Of a DNA stretch of 64,000 nt, positions 34,543 through 43,133 are shown one piece after another. The position numbers were made by a program, and so were the translations under genes. Each line of letters opens with the position of its first letter. The first letter of the stretch is position 1. The stretch comes from UBA11606 sp965243715 (GTDB taxonomy: Bacteria > Actinomycetota > Acidimicrobiia > Acidimicrobiales > Aldehydirespiratoraceae), in contig CBDEVU010000007.1 of assembly GCA_965243715.1 (NCBI GenBank), positions 1 through 64,000 of the forward strand. The letters are read 5' to 3'. A model generated the notes under the pieces. That model ran no database searches, had not been told where the DNA came from, and saw only the letters and a list, made by a program, of their open reading frames with translations.

Positions 34543-36645
34543 GTGAGCGCCGTTCCCTACCTAGCCCTCATCTCGGCCCTAGCCGGGTTGGCTGTGGCTG
34601 GTTTTTATTTCAAGTCCGTAAAGAGTGCCTCACCCGGGAATGACCGGATGGTCTTTTTGATGACGGAGATCCAAAACGGCGCCAAGGCGTTCCTGAAGCA
34701 GGAGTACACGTGGGTTTCGGTCTTCGTTGTCGCGATGATGGTCCTCCTCGCGATCGTGATCACGCCGTTGGCGGCGGTTAGTTACCTACTCGGCGCGGTT
34801 CTCTCCGCCTTGGCGGGCTACGTCGGCATGACCGTTGCGACGATGGCCAACGCACGCACCACCGAAGCGGCCAAGGACGGCCCGGCCAAGGCCTTACCGA
34901 TTGCCTTTCGCGGTGGCGCGGTGATGGGATTCTCCGTCGCTGGCTTGGCCCTTGGTGGCCTGATGATTGTCTATATCTTGTTCGTCACTATTCTCGAGGT
35001 TGACCAGGCGTTCGAAATCGTTACCGCTTACGGCCTCGGGGCTAGTTCCATTGCCTTGTTCTCTCGCGTCGGCGGGGGCATCTACACCAAGGCCGCCGAT
35101 GTCGGAGCCGATCTTGTGGGCAAGATCGAAGCGGGCATCCCCGAAGACGATCCCCGCAACCCCGCCACCATTGCCGACAACGTGGGCGACAACGTGGGCG
35201 ACGTGGCGGGCATGGGTGCTGACCTGTTCGAGTCCTACGCCGGTTCGATCATTGCTCCGGTGGCGCTTACAGCCTTTGCCCTTGGCGGTGGTTTGAAGGC
35301 CGCCGATGCCGCCGAAGCCGGCCACATCGAGTTCCTCGTCTTCCCGATGGCCATCGCCTTCGTCGGGATGATTGGTTCGATCATTGGTTCGTTCCTCGTG
35401 AAGGGCGGCGACAGCACCGACTCCAAGGCCCTGAGCCGGGCCCTCCACCGGGGAACCAACGTGGCGATGGGAATCACCATCGTCGCCACCGTAGGGGTCG
35501 CCCTGTGGCTCTTCAGCGACATTTCCGACAAGGCCGGTGGTAACGCCATCGGGCTAGCCATCAGCGTTATCGGCGGCTTGGTGATTGGTTGGGCGCTCGG
35601 CAAGACCGCCGAATACTACACCTCGGACCATTTCCGTCCCGTCCAAAAGATTGCCGCGCAGTCCGAAACCGGTCCGGCCACGACCATTTTGTCCGGCATC
35701 AGCGCCGGCATGGTCTCGGTTGCGGCGTCGGTTATCTTGATTGTCGTCGGGGTTGGGGTTGCTTTTTGGGGCGGCGAGATGGCGCTTGGTTCGACCAACG
35801 ACTTCGCCGGGATTTACGGAATCGCCGTCGCGGCTATTGGCATGCTAGCCACCACCGGTGTTGTCGTGTCCGTCGATGCGTACGGCCCCATCGCGGACAA
35901 CGCTGGGGGCATTGCCGAGATGGCCGAACTCGATCCCTCGGTCCGTGAGGTCACTGATGCCCTTGACTCTCTTGGCAACACCACCGCCGCCATTGCCAAA
36001 GGTTTTGCCGTTGGTTCGGCCGCTCTCACCGCGTTGGCCCTCTTCAAGAGCTTCGAGTTCGCGGTAATGCAAGAAGGGGCCACCTTGTCCCTCGACGTGG
36101 GTCAAGTCGATGTCTTCATCGGCTTGTTCATAGGCGCGGGGCTTCCCTTCCTCTTTGCCGCCCTCACTATCGATGCCGTGGGTCGGGCGGCCGCGGCCAT
36201 GATCGAGGAAGTTCGTCGTCAGTTCCGAGAGATCCCCGGCCTTCGAGAAGGCAAGGAGGGCGTCGTTCCGGACTCGGCTCGCTGCGTTGCCATTTCGACA
36301 GACGCTTCGCTCAAGGAAATGGTCATCCCAGGTTCTCTCGCGGTAGTTGTTCCCCTCCTCGTTGGCTTCATCGACGTCGACGCTCTCGGCGGCCTGCTGG
36401 CCGGGGCCCTCGTCACCGGCTTCGCCTTAGCCATCTTTATGGCCAACGCCGGAGGAGCATGGGACAACGCAAAGAAGTACATCGAAGCCGGCGCCCACGG
36501 CGGCAAGGGTTCCGAACAGCATAAGGCCGCCGTCGTCGGCGACACGGTCGGCGATCCTTTCAAAGACACTTCCGGCCCGGCCATGAACATCTTGCTTAAG
36601 GTCATGACCATCGTGTCGCTAGTTTTCGCCAGCGCCTTCGTCTAA
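34543..36645 (+). CDS. hppA: Membrane-bound proton/sodium-translocating pyrophosphatase, K+-dependent type
   Basis: A 700-residue integral membrane enzyme with about 16 hydrophobic segments that couples PPi hydrolysis to H+ or Na+ export. The PPi site is visible in DVGADLVGK and DDPRNPATIADNVGDN, with the C-terminal aspartate site in GDTVGDPFKDTSGP. At the position where K+-independent enzymes have lysine (GNTTKA), this one reads GNTTAA, the K+-dependent signature. H+ versus Na+ specificity is not settled by this. The start is GTG at 34543 with AGGAG five bases upstream; the frame from 34474 lacks a site. Trk potassium-uptake genes follow two genes downstream. Confidence 0.94.
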   Translation: MSAVPYLALISALAGLAVAGFYFKSVKSASPGNDRMVFLMTEIQNGAKAFLKQEYTWVSVFVVAMMVLLAIVITPLAAVSYLLGAVLSALAGYVGMTVATMANARTTEAAKDGPAKALPIAFRGGAVMGFSVAGLALGGLMIVYILFVTILEVDQAFEIVTAYGLGASSIALFSRVGGGIYTKAADVGADLVGKIEAGIPEDDPRNPATIADNVGDNVGDVAGMGADLFESYAGSIIAPVALTAFALGGGLKAADAAEAGHIEFLVFPMAIAFVGMIGSIIGSFLVKGGDSTDSKALSRALHRGTNVAMGITIVATVGVALWLFSDISDKAGGNAIGLAISVIGGLVIGWALGKTAEYYTSDHFRPVQKIAAQSETGPATTILSGISAGMVSVAASVILIVVGVGVAFWGGEMALGSTNDFAGIYGIAVAAIGMLATTGVVVSVDAYGPIADNAGGIAEMAELDPSVREVTDALDSLGNTTAAIAKGFAVGSAALTALALFKSFEFAVMQEGATLSLDVGQVDVFIGLFIGAGLPFLFAALTIDAVGRAAAAMIEEVRRQFREIPGLREGKEGVVPDSARCVAISTDASLKEMVIPGSLAVVVPLLVGFIDVDALGGLLAGALVTGFALAIFMANAGGAWDNAKKYIEAGAHGGKGSEQHKAAVVGDTVGDPFKDTSGPAMNILLKVMTIVSLVFASAFV

Positions 36646-36653
36646 AAAACGCC

Positions 36654-37265
36654 ATGACCGATCTCGCCGCTCGGCGTCGATCCATGCGCCTCGCTCTTCG
36701 CGACCAGCGGGCCAAGCTCTCTGCCGACGACCTAGCTGCGGCATCTCGGGCGGTGGTGGCGCGCTTGCTTAGTCAACCACAAGTGCGTAAGGCGACCATT
36801 ATCTCGGGCTATCGAGCAGTACGCGGCGAGATCGACATCGACACGGCGTTGCTTCGGTTGCGGGACGGGGGCGCCACCGTCACGGTGCCACGGGTAGCGG
36901 GTGAGGGGATGGAGTTTCTGCCCTGGATCCCCGATTTAGTCGCTGCCCCGGGGAGTTTTGGCATTCAAGAACCGGTCGGCGGTGAGCCGATTCCCTTTCG
37001 TCGCCACGATGTCGCACTTGTCCCGTTGGTCGCCTTCGACGTCACCGGTCAACGCCTTGGTCAAGGCGGCGGCTTCTACGACCGTGCTATCGCCCGCGCC
37101 GGTGCCGATCGTCCCCAACTGATTGGCATCGCCCATTCCTTTCAGCAGGTCGACGAAGTTCCCACCGAACCATGGGACCAGCGACTCGACGCGGTCATTA
37201 CCGAAGAACAAGTGATGGAGTTCGCGTCTGGCCACATCGACACCTTCCCCTCCCCAAGCGAGTAG
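36654..37265 (+). CDS. 5-formyltetrahydrofolate cyclo-ligase
   Basis: A 203-residue member of the 5-FTHF cyclo-ligase family, which converts 5-formyl-THF to 5,10-methenyl-THF using ATP. The hallmark GQRLGQGGGFYDR loop, the substrate region YRAVRGEID and the WDQRLDAVITE end are all present. It starts eight bases after the hppA stop and ends nine before trkA, so it is probably part of the same transcript. Confidence 0.92.
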   Translation: MTDLAARRRSMRLALRDQRAKLSADDLAAASRAVVARLLSQPQVRKATIISGYRAVRGEIDIDTALLRLRDGGATVTVPRVAGEGMEFLPWIPDLVAAPGSFGIQEPVGGEPIPFRRHDVALVPLVAFDVTGQRLGQGGGFYDRAIARAGADRPQLIGIAHSFQQVDEVPTEPWDQRLDAVITEEQVMEFASGHIDTFPSPSE

Positions 37266-37274
37266 ACAAGGGTC

Positions 37275-38621
37275 GTGCATATAGTCGTGGTTGGCGCCGG
37301 CGAAGTTGGCCTATACATAGCGGACCGACTGAGCAAAGAAGGACATGACCTAGCCCTCGTTGATATCAACGCAGAGAAACTCCGCAAGATCGAGGAGGCC
37401 TTCGATGGCTTGACCGTGTGCGGTTCGGGAACTCATCCGAAGGTTCTGGAAGCGGCCAAAATTGAGCACGCTGAGCTTTTGGTAGCCGTCACCGCCAACG
37501 ACGAGGTAAACCTGATCTCCTCGATATTGGCGAAGTCGTTCAAGGTGGAGCAAACCATCGTTCGCATCGAGGCGGCGGAACTACAAACGCCGCAAGCTAA
37601 GGCCGTCCGGGATGCCTCAGAGGCGGATCTTTTTATTGATCCCGATCGCGAAACGGCGGAGGAAGTTCTTGATCTCTTGGACTTTCCCGGGGCAGACGAA
37701 GTGGTGAAAATGGTCGGAGACGAGGTCGTGATTATCGGTGCTCGCCTCTCGCACAAAGCAGAACTCGTGGGCAAGACGCTTGCTGAAATTGCCGAAGAGT
37801 CAGGGGCCGACTGGGAGTTTATGATCGCCGCGATCAGTCGCGATGAACAGGCCATCATCCCGCGCGAAGATCATCACCTCATTGAAGTGGGCGATCATGT
37901 CCGCATCGTGGCTAAGCGTCGAGCGCGTGAGGAGGTCCTGCGACTCCTCGGCCTAGATCGAAAACCGCCCAAGCGCGTTTTGCTCCTCGGCGGAGGAAGG
38001 ACGGCGGAGATTCTAGCCAAGGGGCTCACGGCGCGTGGTATCCAGTCGACCATCGTGGAGCGTAACAAAGAGCGAGCTAGTGAACTAGCCGAAAGCCTCC
38101 CCAACTTACGGATAATCGAAGGTGACATCACTGACGACGAAGTGCTTGAAGAGGCCGAGGTTGGCCGTTGTGAAATGGTGGTGGCCCTTACCGGCGAGGA
38201 CGAAGACAATATCCTCGCCTGCTTGTTTGCCAAGGCGAACCACTCGGTTATGACCGTAGCAGTACTGCATCGGCTTGCTCTGCTGTCGCTGCTCAGCGGG
38301 GCCGGAGTAGATGTTGCGTTGACCCCCCGCACCCTAACCGCCAACGGGGTATTGAGATTCGTCCGGGGTGGGGTCGCCGCGGTGGCGACCTCCCTGCACG
38401 GCAACGTAGAAGTCCTCGAGTTGGAGGTCGAAATGGGAAGCCCAGCCGATGGGGAACTAATCGGAGAACTCGACCTGCCCAAAGATGCACTCGTGGCGGC
38501 GTTTGTGCGCGACGGGAAATCTCAGATCGGCCGCCGTTATAGCCTTCTTCGCAGCCATGATCATGTGGTAGTCGTGGCTACTCCGGACGTGGTCGAAAAG
38601 GTCCATCGAGTCTTCGGGTGA
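37275..38621 (+). CDS. trkA: Trk potassium uptake regulatory subunit TrkA
   Basis: A 448-residue cytoplasmic gating subunit with two RCK modules. The first NAD-binding motif is VVGAGEVGLYIA at residues 4-15. The second Rossmann start is VLLLGGGRTAEILAKG near 235. Each is followed by a TrkA_C domain (EEVVKMVGDE... and HGNVEVLELEVE). It forms a ring under the TrkH dimer and gates it in response to nucleotides. The GTG start at 37275 follows AGACAAGGG. Two trkH genes follow directly. Confidence 0.94.
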   Translation: MHIVVVGAGEVGLYIADRLSKEGHDLALVDINAEKLRKIEEAFDGLTVCGSGTHPKVLEAAKIEHAELLVAVTANDEVNLISSILAKSFKVEQTIVRIEAAELQTPQAKAVRDASEADLFIDPDRETAEEVLDLLDFPGADEVVKMVGDEVVIIGARLSHKAELVGKTLAEIAEESGADWEFMIAAISRDEQAIIPREDHHLIEVGDHVRIVAKRRAREEVLRLLGLDRKPPKRVLLLGGGRTAEILAKGLTARGIQSTIVERNKERASELAESLPNLRIIEGDITDDEVLEEAEVGRCEMVVALTGEDEDNILACLFAKANHSVMTVAVLHRLALLSLLSGAGVDVALTPRTLTANGVLRFVRGGVAAVATSLHGNVEVLELEVEMGSPADGELIGELDLPKDALVAAFVRDGKSQIGRRYSLLRSHDHVVVVATPDVVEKVHRVFG

Positions 38622-38631
38622 TCGCGTCGCG

Positions 38632-40134
38632 ATGAGGACGCCCACCGAGCGTCCGCCGGGCGAAACACGGCGGGATTCATTCAGCCGTCTGGCAATATCT
38701 GACGGTCTAATTGGCTTTGGCGCGCTCACGAGTGGGGCCGCACTAATCGGCAGTTTCGCCGCACCGGGAGACAGCGTGGTGATGCTGTCGGTCGCCTGCG
38801 TGGCTCTCGGGATCGGCGTAGCAGGCCGGCGCACGTTTGTGTACCGTCGCCGGGTTCCGGCGGGCCGAGTGATTTCCGGCTTGGCTTCCACTTGGGTGGT
38901 GCTCGTGGTGGCGGGGACGGTGGTTTACCTGACTAGCGGAGCCATCACGACCCTCGACGGAGCACTCTTTGAGTCCGCGGCGGGCTTCAGCACCGTCGCT
39001 CTCACCACGATTGATCCGGCCGAACTTTCCCTGCCCCTTGCGCTCTTTCGCGGTTCGACCCAATGGCTGGGGGGAGCGGTGGGTCTCATCGCGGGGGCGG
39101 TGGCTCTACCCGCCACGATGAAAGGCAATGTGCAAATTCCCAAGGGATTGGGCCGGCGTATTGACCGACTCTCGCCCACCCCTCAGGTTGGACGGCGTCG
39201 AGTTCTCGCCATCTACGCCACGCTCACTACTCTTTGCGGGCTCGGCTATTGGGCCACCGGCATGTCCGGTCGCTCGAGTGCCGTCCACGCGATGACTACC
39301 TTGTCCACCGGCGGAATGTCTGATTCGTTGTCGTCGTTTTCGGGCGCCGGGGTGGGTTCTCGCGCCGTCGCCACCGCTTTTATGATCGTGGCGGGCATGA
39401 GCTACTTCGCGATCTGGTGGCTCTTGCGCGGTAACACGCGACGATTCTGGCGCAGTCCCGAGTTGAGGACCTATGGCGCCATCATCGCGGTGACTAGTTT
39501 GGTTGTCGTTTGGGCCGCCGACGACCTGTCTTTTGCCGACGCGCTATTCACCGCGGCGAGCGCTTCGAGCACGACCGGTCATGCCGTCACCGACTGGACA
39601 CTTTTCCCCGCCAGCGCCCTGAGCGTTCTACTCATCGCGGTGGCCACTGGGGCCATGGGTGCATCCGCGGGCAGTGGTCTGCGAGTGGTTCGCGTTCATA
39701 TGCTTTTCGCTTATGTTCGCCGCGAATTGCGACTCCAACTCGATCCCTACCGAGCGAGCGTCGTCAGACACGGTGGGCGCACTGTTACCGAAGCGGAACT
39801 TGGAGGCCTCACTGGCTATCAGATCGCCCATTTCGGACTCTGTGGCTTAGGCGCTCTCTTCCTTGCCTCGACCGGTGTTGACCTGCTCGATTCGATTTGG
39901 GCCGCCGTCTCCGTCGTGTCGACGGCAGGTCCATCGCCCGCCACGACCGCCTTTGGTAACGCCGACCAACTCGGTCGGTACGCCCAACTACTTTTAATCC
40001 CCGGCATGCTCGCTGGACGGTTGACCATTCTACCCCTACTCCTTGCAGTCGTTTCCGTCTTGCGGCTCAAGCAGGGACTCGCCCTCGTCGTGAAGCGAAC
40101 GGTTGCGGAGCGAGCGGTCCGGTCACGCTTGTGA
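38632..40134 (+). CDS. trkH: Divergent TrkH-family potassium transporter subunit
   Basis: A 500-residue membrane protein of the TrkH/KtrB superfamily, divergent from its neighbour. Four pore-loop regions can be matched: FESAAGFSTVALTT, TLSTGGMS, ASSTTGHAV and VSTAGPSP. In the first loop the filter glycine position (GFSCTG in the neighbour) is alanine (GFSTVA). The other three loops keep Gly. In this superfamily, loss of the first-loop Gly (Ser in some plant HKTs) alters K+/Na+ preference. The stop overlaps the GTG of the next gene (GTGA), implying coupled, perhaps stoichiometric, synthesis. Ion specificity is therefore uncertain. Confidence 0.82.
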   Translation: MRTPTERPPGETRRDSFSRLAISDGLIGFGALTSGAALIGSFAAPGDSVVMLSVACVALGIGVAGRRTFVYRRRVPAGRVISGLASTWVVLVVAGTVVYLTSGAITTLDGALFESAAGFSTVALTTIDPAELSLPLALFRGSTQWLGGAVGLIAGAVALPATMKGNVQIPKGLGRRIDRLSPTPQVGRRRVLAIYATLTTLCGLGYWATGMSGRSSAVHAMTTLSTGGMSDSLSSFSGAGVGSRAVATAFMIVAGMSYFAIWWLLRGNTRRFWRSPELRTYGAIIAVTSLVVVWAADDLSFADALFTAASASSTTGHAVTDWTLFPASALSVLLIAVATGAMGASAGSGLRVVRVHMLFAYVRRELRLQLDPYRASVVRHGGRTVTEAELGGLTGYQIAHFGLCGLGALFLASTGVDLLDSIWAAVSVVSTAGPSPATTAFGNADQLGRYAQLLLIPGMLAGRLTILPLLLAVVSVLRLKQGLALVVKRTVAERAVRSRL

Positions 40135-41696
40135 ATCGACTCGATCACCATCGGGAGGGGGTAACCGTGGAACTTCGCAAGGTTCGCCCTCGCGTGGAGA
40201 GCACCACCCTGCACGTCATGGGTATCGCCCTCGTGGCGGTGGCCGCGGGTATGGGGATTACCGGTGTGGTGGAGTTGGCATCAACGAACACAGACACCGA
40301 GGCCTTGTTGATCAGTGGCGGAGCGGCGTTGCTACTCGGGGGAGTGCTCTGGTGGGTTACGGTCCCCGGCTCGGTTCGATCGCGCGACGTGTTCTCGGCG
40401 GTCGGTTGGACTTGGCTGGGGGTCACGCTGGTTGGCGCCCTGCCGTTCATCCTCGGTGCCACGTTCGCCGTGCCCGGCGCGGACATGTCGGCCCAGATCG
40501 TGAACTCGATCTTTGAGTCGGCATCGGGTTTTTCGTGTACCGGCTCGACCGCCCTCACCGATTTCGAGTCCCCTGGTCGCGGGCTGATGATGTACCGCCA
40601 AGCAACACAGTGGTATGGCGGCATGGGCATCGTCGTCTTGGCGGTTGCGGTCTTGCCCTTCCTCGGCGTTGGTGGCCTGGACCTCATGACCGCCGAAGCC
40701 CCTGGTCCCACGTCGGATCGACTCACCCCGCGCGTGTCAGAGACCGCCAAGCGACTATGGGGCACCTACGTGCTGTTCACCATCGTTGTTGCCGCCGTTC
40801 TCTTCGTAGTTCCCGGACCATCGCTCTACGACGGCATCGCTCACGGGTTGACCACTGCCTCAACCGGCGGCTTCTCGCCGTATTCCTCCTCGATTGGTCA
40901 CTTCGATAGTCTGGCTGTCGAGATAGTCATCATTGTCGGCATGATCGTCGGTGGGACCAACTTTGCCCTGCACTGGCGGGCCTTGCTCGGCGATACCAGA
41001 AGCTACGGTCGCGATCCAGAGTTTCGCGTGTACCTCTTTATGCTCGCGGGGGCTAGCGCCCTAGTTGTCGGGTTCTTGTGGCTCGATGGAGGTTTCGGCT
41101 TAGGAACAGCCGCCCGGGCGGGGATTTTCAACGTAGTCGCGCTCGGTACCAGCACCGGTTTCGGCTCCGCCACTGGTCCGGCCAGCGCGGGTGACTTCGT
41201 ATTGTGGGTACCGGCTGCGCAGCTAATACTTTTGGCTCTCATGGTCGTGGGCGCGTCCACAGGGTCGACCTCAGGAGGCATCAAGGTGATGCGCATGCAA
41301 GTGCTTATCGCCCACAGCATCCGCACGATCCGACGCAGTCAGCACCCTCGGTCAGTGATCCCAGTAAGGCACGGCGATATCGCGGTTCGCGAGGACATCG
41401 TAAGACGGATGGCCGGGTTCTTTGTTATCTATTTGCTTTTGATGATGAGCGGAATTGTGGTGCTGACCGGGCTGGGTGCAGGCCTGATCGAGTCGATCGG
41501 TGCCACCATCGGGGCCCTCGGCAACATGGGACCGGCCTTGGGCGAAGCGGGACCGACGGCTTCCTTCTCCGATGCCTTCAGCGAACCGGCCCGGCTCGTG
41601 CTGGCGCTCTACATGATTATTGGCCGACTCGAGATTTTCCCCATTTTGTTGATGTTCGCCGTGCCGTTTCGACGGATTAGTGATCGGCTCACCTGA
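40131..41696 (+). CDS. trkH: Trk potassium transporter subunit TrkH
   Basis: A 521-residue TrkH with canonical pore loops: SASGFSCTGSTAL, TTASTGGFSPYS, LGTSTGFGS and ALGNMGPALGEAG, all with the filter glycine. About ten membrane segments are evident. It should form the K+ path gated by TrkA. Start choices are GTG 40131 (overlapping the previous stop) or GTG 40167. Its stop overlaps the convergent M18 peptidase gene by eight bases. Confidence 0.92.
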   Translation: MNRLDHHREGVTVELRKVRPRVESTTLHVMGIALVAVAAGMGITGVVELASTNTDTEALLISGGAALLLGGVLWWVTVPGSVRSRDVFSAVGWTWLGVTLVGALPFILGATFAVPGADMSAQIVNSIFESASGFSCTGSTALTDFESPGRGLMMYRQATQWYGGMGIVVLAVAVLPFLGVGGLDLMTAEAPGPTSDRLTPRVSETAKRLWGTYVLFTIVVAAVLFVVPGPSLYDGIAHGLTTASTGGFSPYSSSIGHFDSLAVEIVIIVGMIVGGTNFALHWRALLGDTRSYGRDPEFRVYLFMLAGASALVVGFLWLDGGFGLGTAARAGIFNVVALGTSTGFGSATGPASAGDFVLWVPAAQLILLALMVVGASTGSTSGGIKVMRMQVLIAHSIRTIRRSQHPRSVIPVRHGDIAVREDIVRRMAGFFVIYLLLMMSGIVVLTGLGAGLIESIGATIGALGNMGPALGEAGPTASFSDAFSEPARLVLALYMIIGRLEIFPILLMFAVPFRRISDRLT

Positions 41697-42990
41697 GCAG
41701 TTCGCTCAGTACGGCCAAGAACATCGCTGGATCGGCGCTACCGGCCATCTCTCGGGCAGAGTGCATAGCTAGCTGCGCACAGCCCATATCGGCCACCGGG
41801 ATACCTAGTTGTCCGGCGGTGGCGGGACCAATCGTTGACCCGCAGCCCAAGTCGGTGCGGTTTACGAAGCTCTGAACCGGTACGGAGACTCGTTCGGCCG
41901 CCAAATGAACCGCGGCTGCGGTAACGGCGTTGGTGGCGTAGCGCTGGTTCGTGTTCAGCTTCAGAACGGGCCCTTCGTTCAAGTAGATCTGATGCTCTGG
42001 TTCGTGACGGTCTACATAGTTGGGATGGGTTGCGTGGGCCCCGTCGGCGGAGATAAAGAGACTGGCGCCACGACTTGCGGCAATGTCGTCGGCGGTGGCG
42101 CCAAGAGCAGTCGAAATGCGGTCTAGAAGCTGGCCCAGAAGGGGAGACGCCGCCCCTGTGGCCGACACGCTACCCACCTCCTCATGGTCAAAAAGGGCCA
42201 TCATCGCAATTCCCGCTCCCCGTGGGGACGCAGCCTCGGCCCGCATGACAAGTGCGCGGGTGGCAATGAAGGTCGATAGTAAGTTGTCGATTCGAGCGGA
42301 GATGAGAAACTCGTCGTGCAGGCCGCCCATGGTGGCTTTGGTCAGATCGTGAGCCATGATGTCCCACGCCAAGACGTCGTGTTCCGCTACGCCCGCTAGG
42401 GAGGCCAGGTAGGCCCGAAAACCGACCGGATCACCCAAACTCCACACTGGGACCATATGGAGTTGCCGGTTGAGGAGGAGTCCCTGGTCGCGGATCTCGC
42501 CATCGAGATGGATCGCCAGTTGGGGGACTCGGAGAATAGGTCGATCGTCTCGAACAAGTACGAGGTGGGAAGCGACCCCCGCACGAATGGCCACCCTCCC
42601 AGCCAATCCTAGGTCACGATCGAGCCAAGAGTTGAGCAAGGCACCGCCGTAGACCTCCACCCCGAGTTGGTTGAATCCCGCCCTCTGCACCTCCGGATTT
42701 GGCTTTACGCGCAGGTTCGGACTGTCGGTATGGGCCCCGATGATCCGAAACGGTGAGCGGCTGTCGTGATGAGAGTCAACGCACCAAGCCACCAAAGCGC
42801 CACCACTGCTCCAATACCAACGACCCGTGGTCGGCATCGGGTTGTCCGCGGGCAGGGCGGAAAAACCCGCTTCACGGAGCTGGGCAGCAACGTGTTCGAC
42901 CGCGTGATACGGCGAGGGTGAGGCGTCGAGGTCGCCACAAAGCGTCCGGACGAAGCTCGTATCGGTGGGTGGTATTGTGGGCGAGGGCAT
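41689..42990 (-). CDS. apeB: M18-family aminopeptidase (aspartyl aminopeptidase type)
   Basis: A 433-residue zinc peptidase removing acidic N-terminal residues from peptides. Metal ligands are in GAHTDSPNLRVK and FDHEEVGS, with a further conserved block SADGAHATHPNY and the C-terminal DMGCAQLAMHSAREM. These are all M18 signatures. The start is ATG at 42990 (MPSPTIPP); the frame up to 43074 adds non-conserved residues. It is divergent from gltB across 143 bp and convergent with trkH. Confidence 0.92.
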   Translation of the reverse strand: MPSPTIPPTDTSFVRTLCGDLDASPSPYHAVEHVAAQLREAGFSALPADNPMPTTGRWYWSSGGALVAWCVDSHHDSRSPFRIIGAHTDSPNLRVKPNPEVQRAGFNQLGVEVYGGALLNSWLDRDLGLAGRVAIRAGVASHLVLVRDDRPILRVPQLAIHLDGEIRDQGLLLNRQLHMVPVWSLGDPVGFRAYLASLAGVAEHDVLAWDIMAHDLTKATMGGLHDEFLISARIDNLLSTFIATRALVMRAEAASPRGAGIAMMALFDHEEVGSVSATGAASPLLGQLLDRISTALGATADDIAASRGASLFISADGAHATHPNYVDRHEPEHQIYLNEGPVLKLNTNQRYATNAVTAAAVHLAAERVSVPVQSFVNRTDLGCGSTIGPATAGQLGIPVADMGCAQLAMHSAREMAGSADPAMFLAVLSELLR

Positions 42991-43133
42991 GACCCCAGTT
43001 TGGCTCGTCAGGCGCCGAAGTTGGCCAATTAGCGAAGGTACTGCTAGCGTTTGTCCCGTTGGAAGCTGGGCCAACGTCGTCCCTGTTCCGAACCTATGGA
43101 CGTTTCGCGCCCGCCGTTCAGGAGATCACGGCT

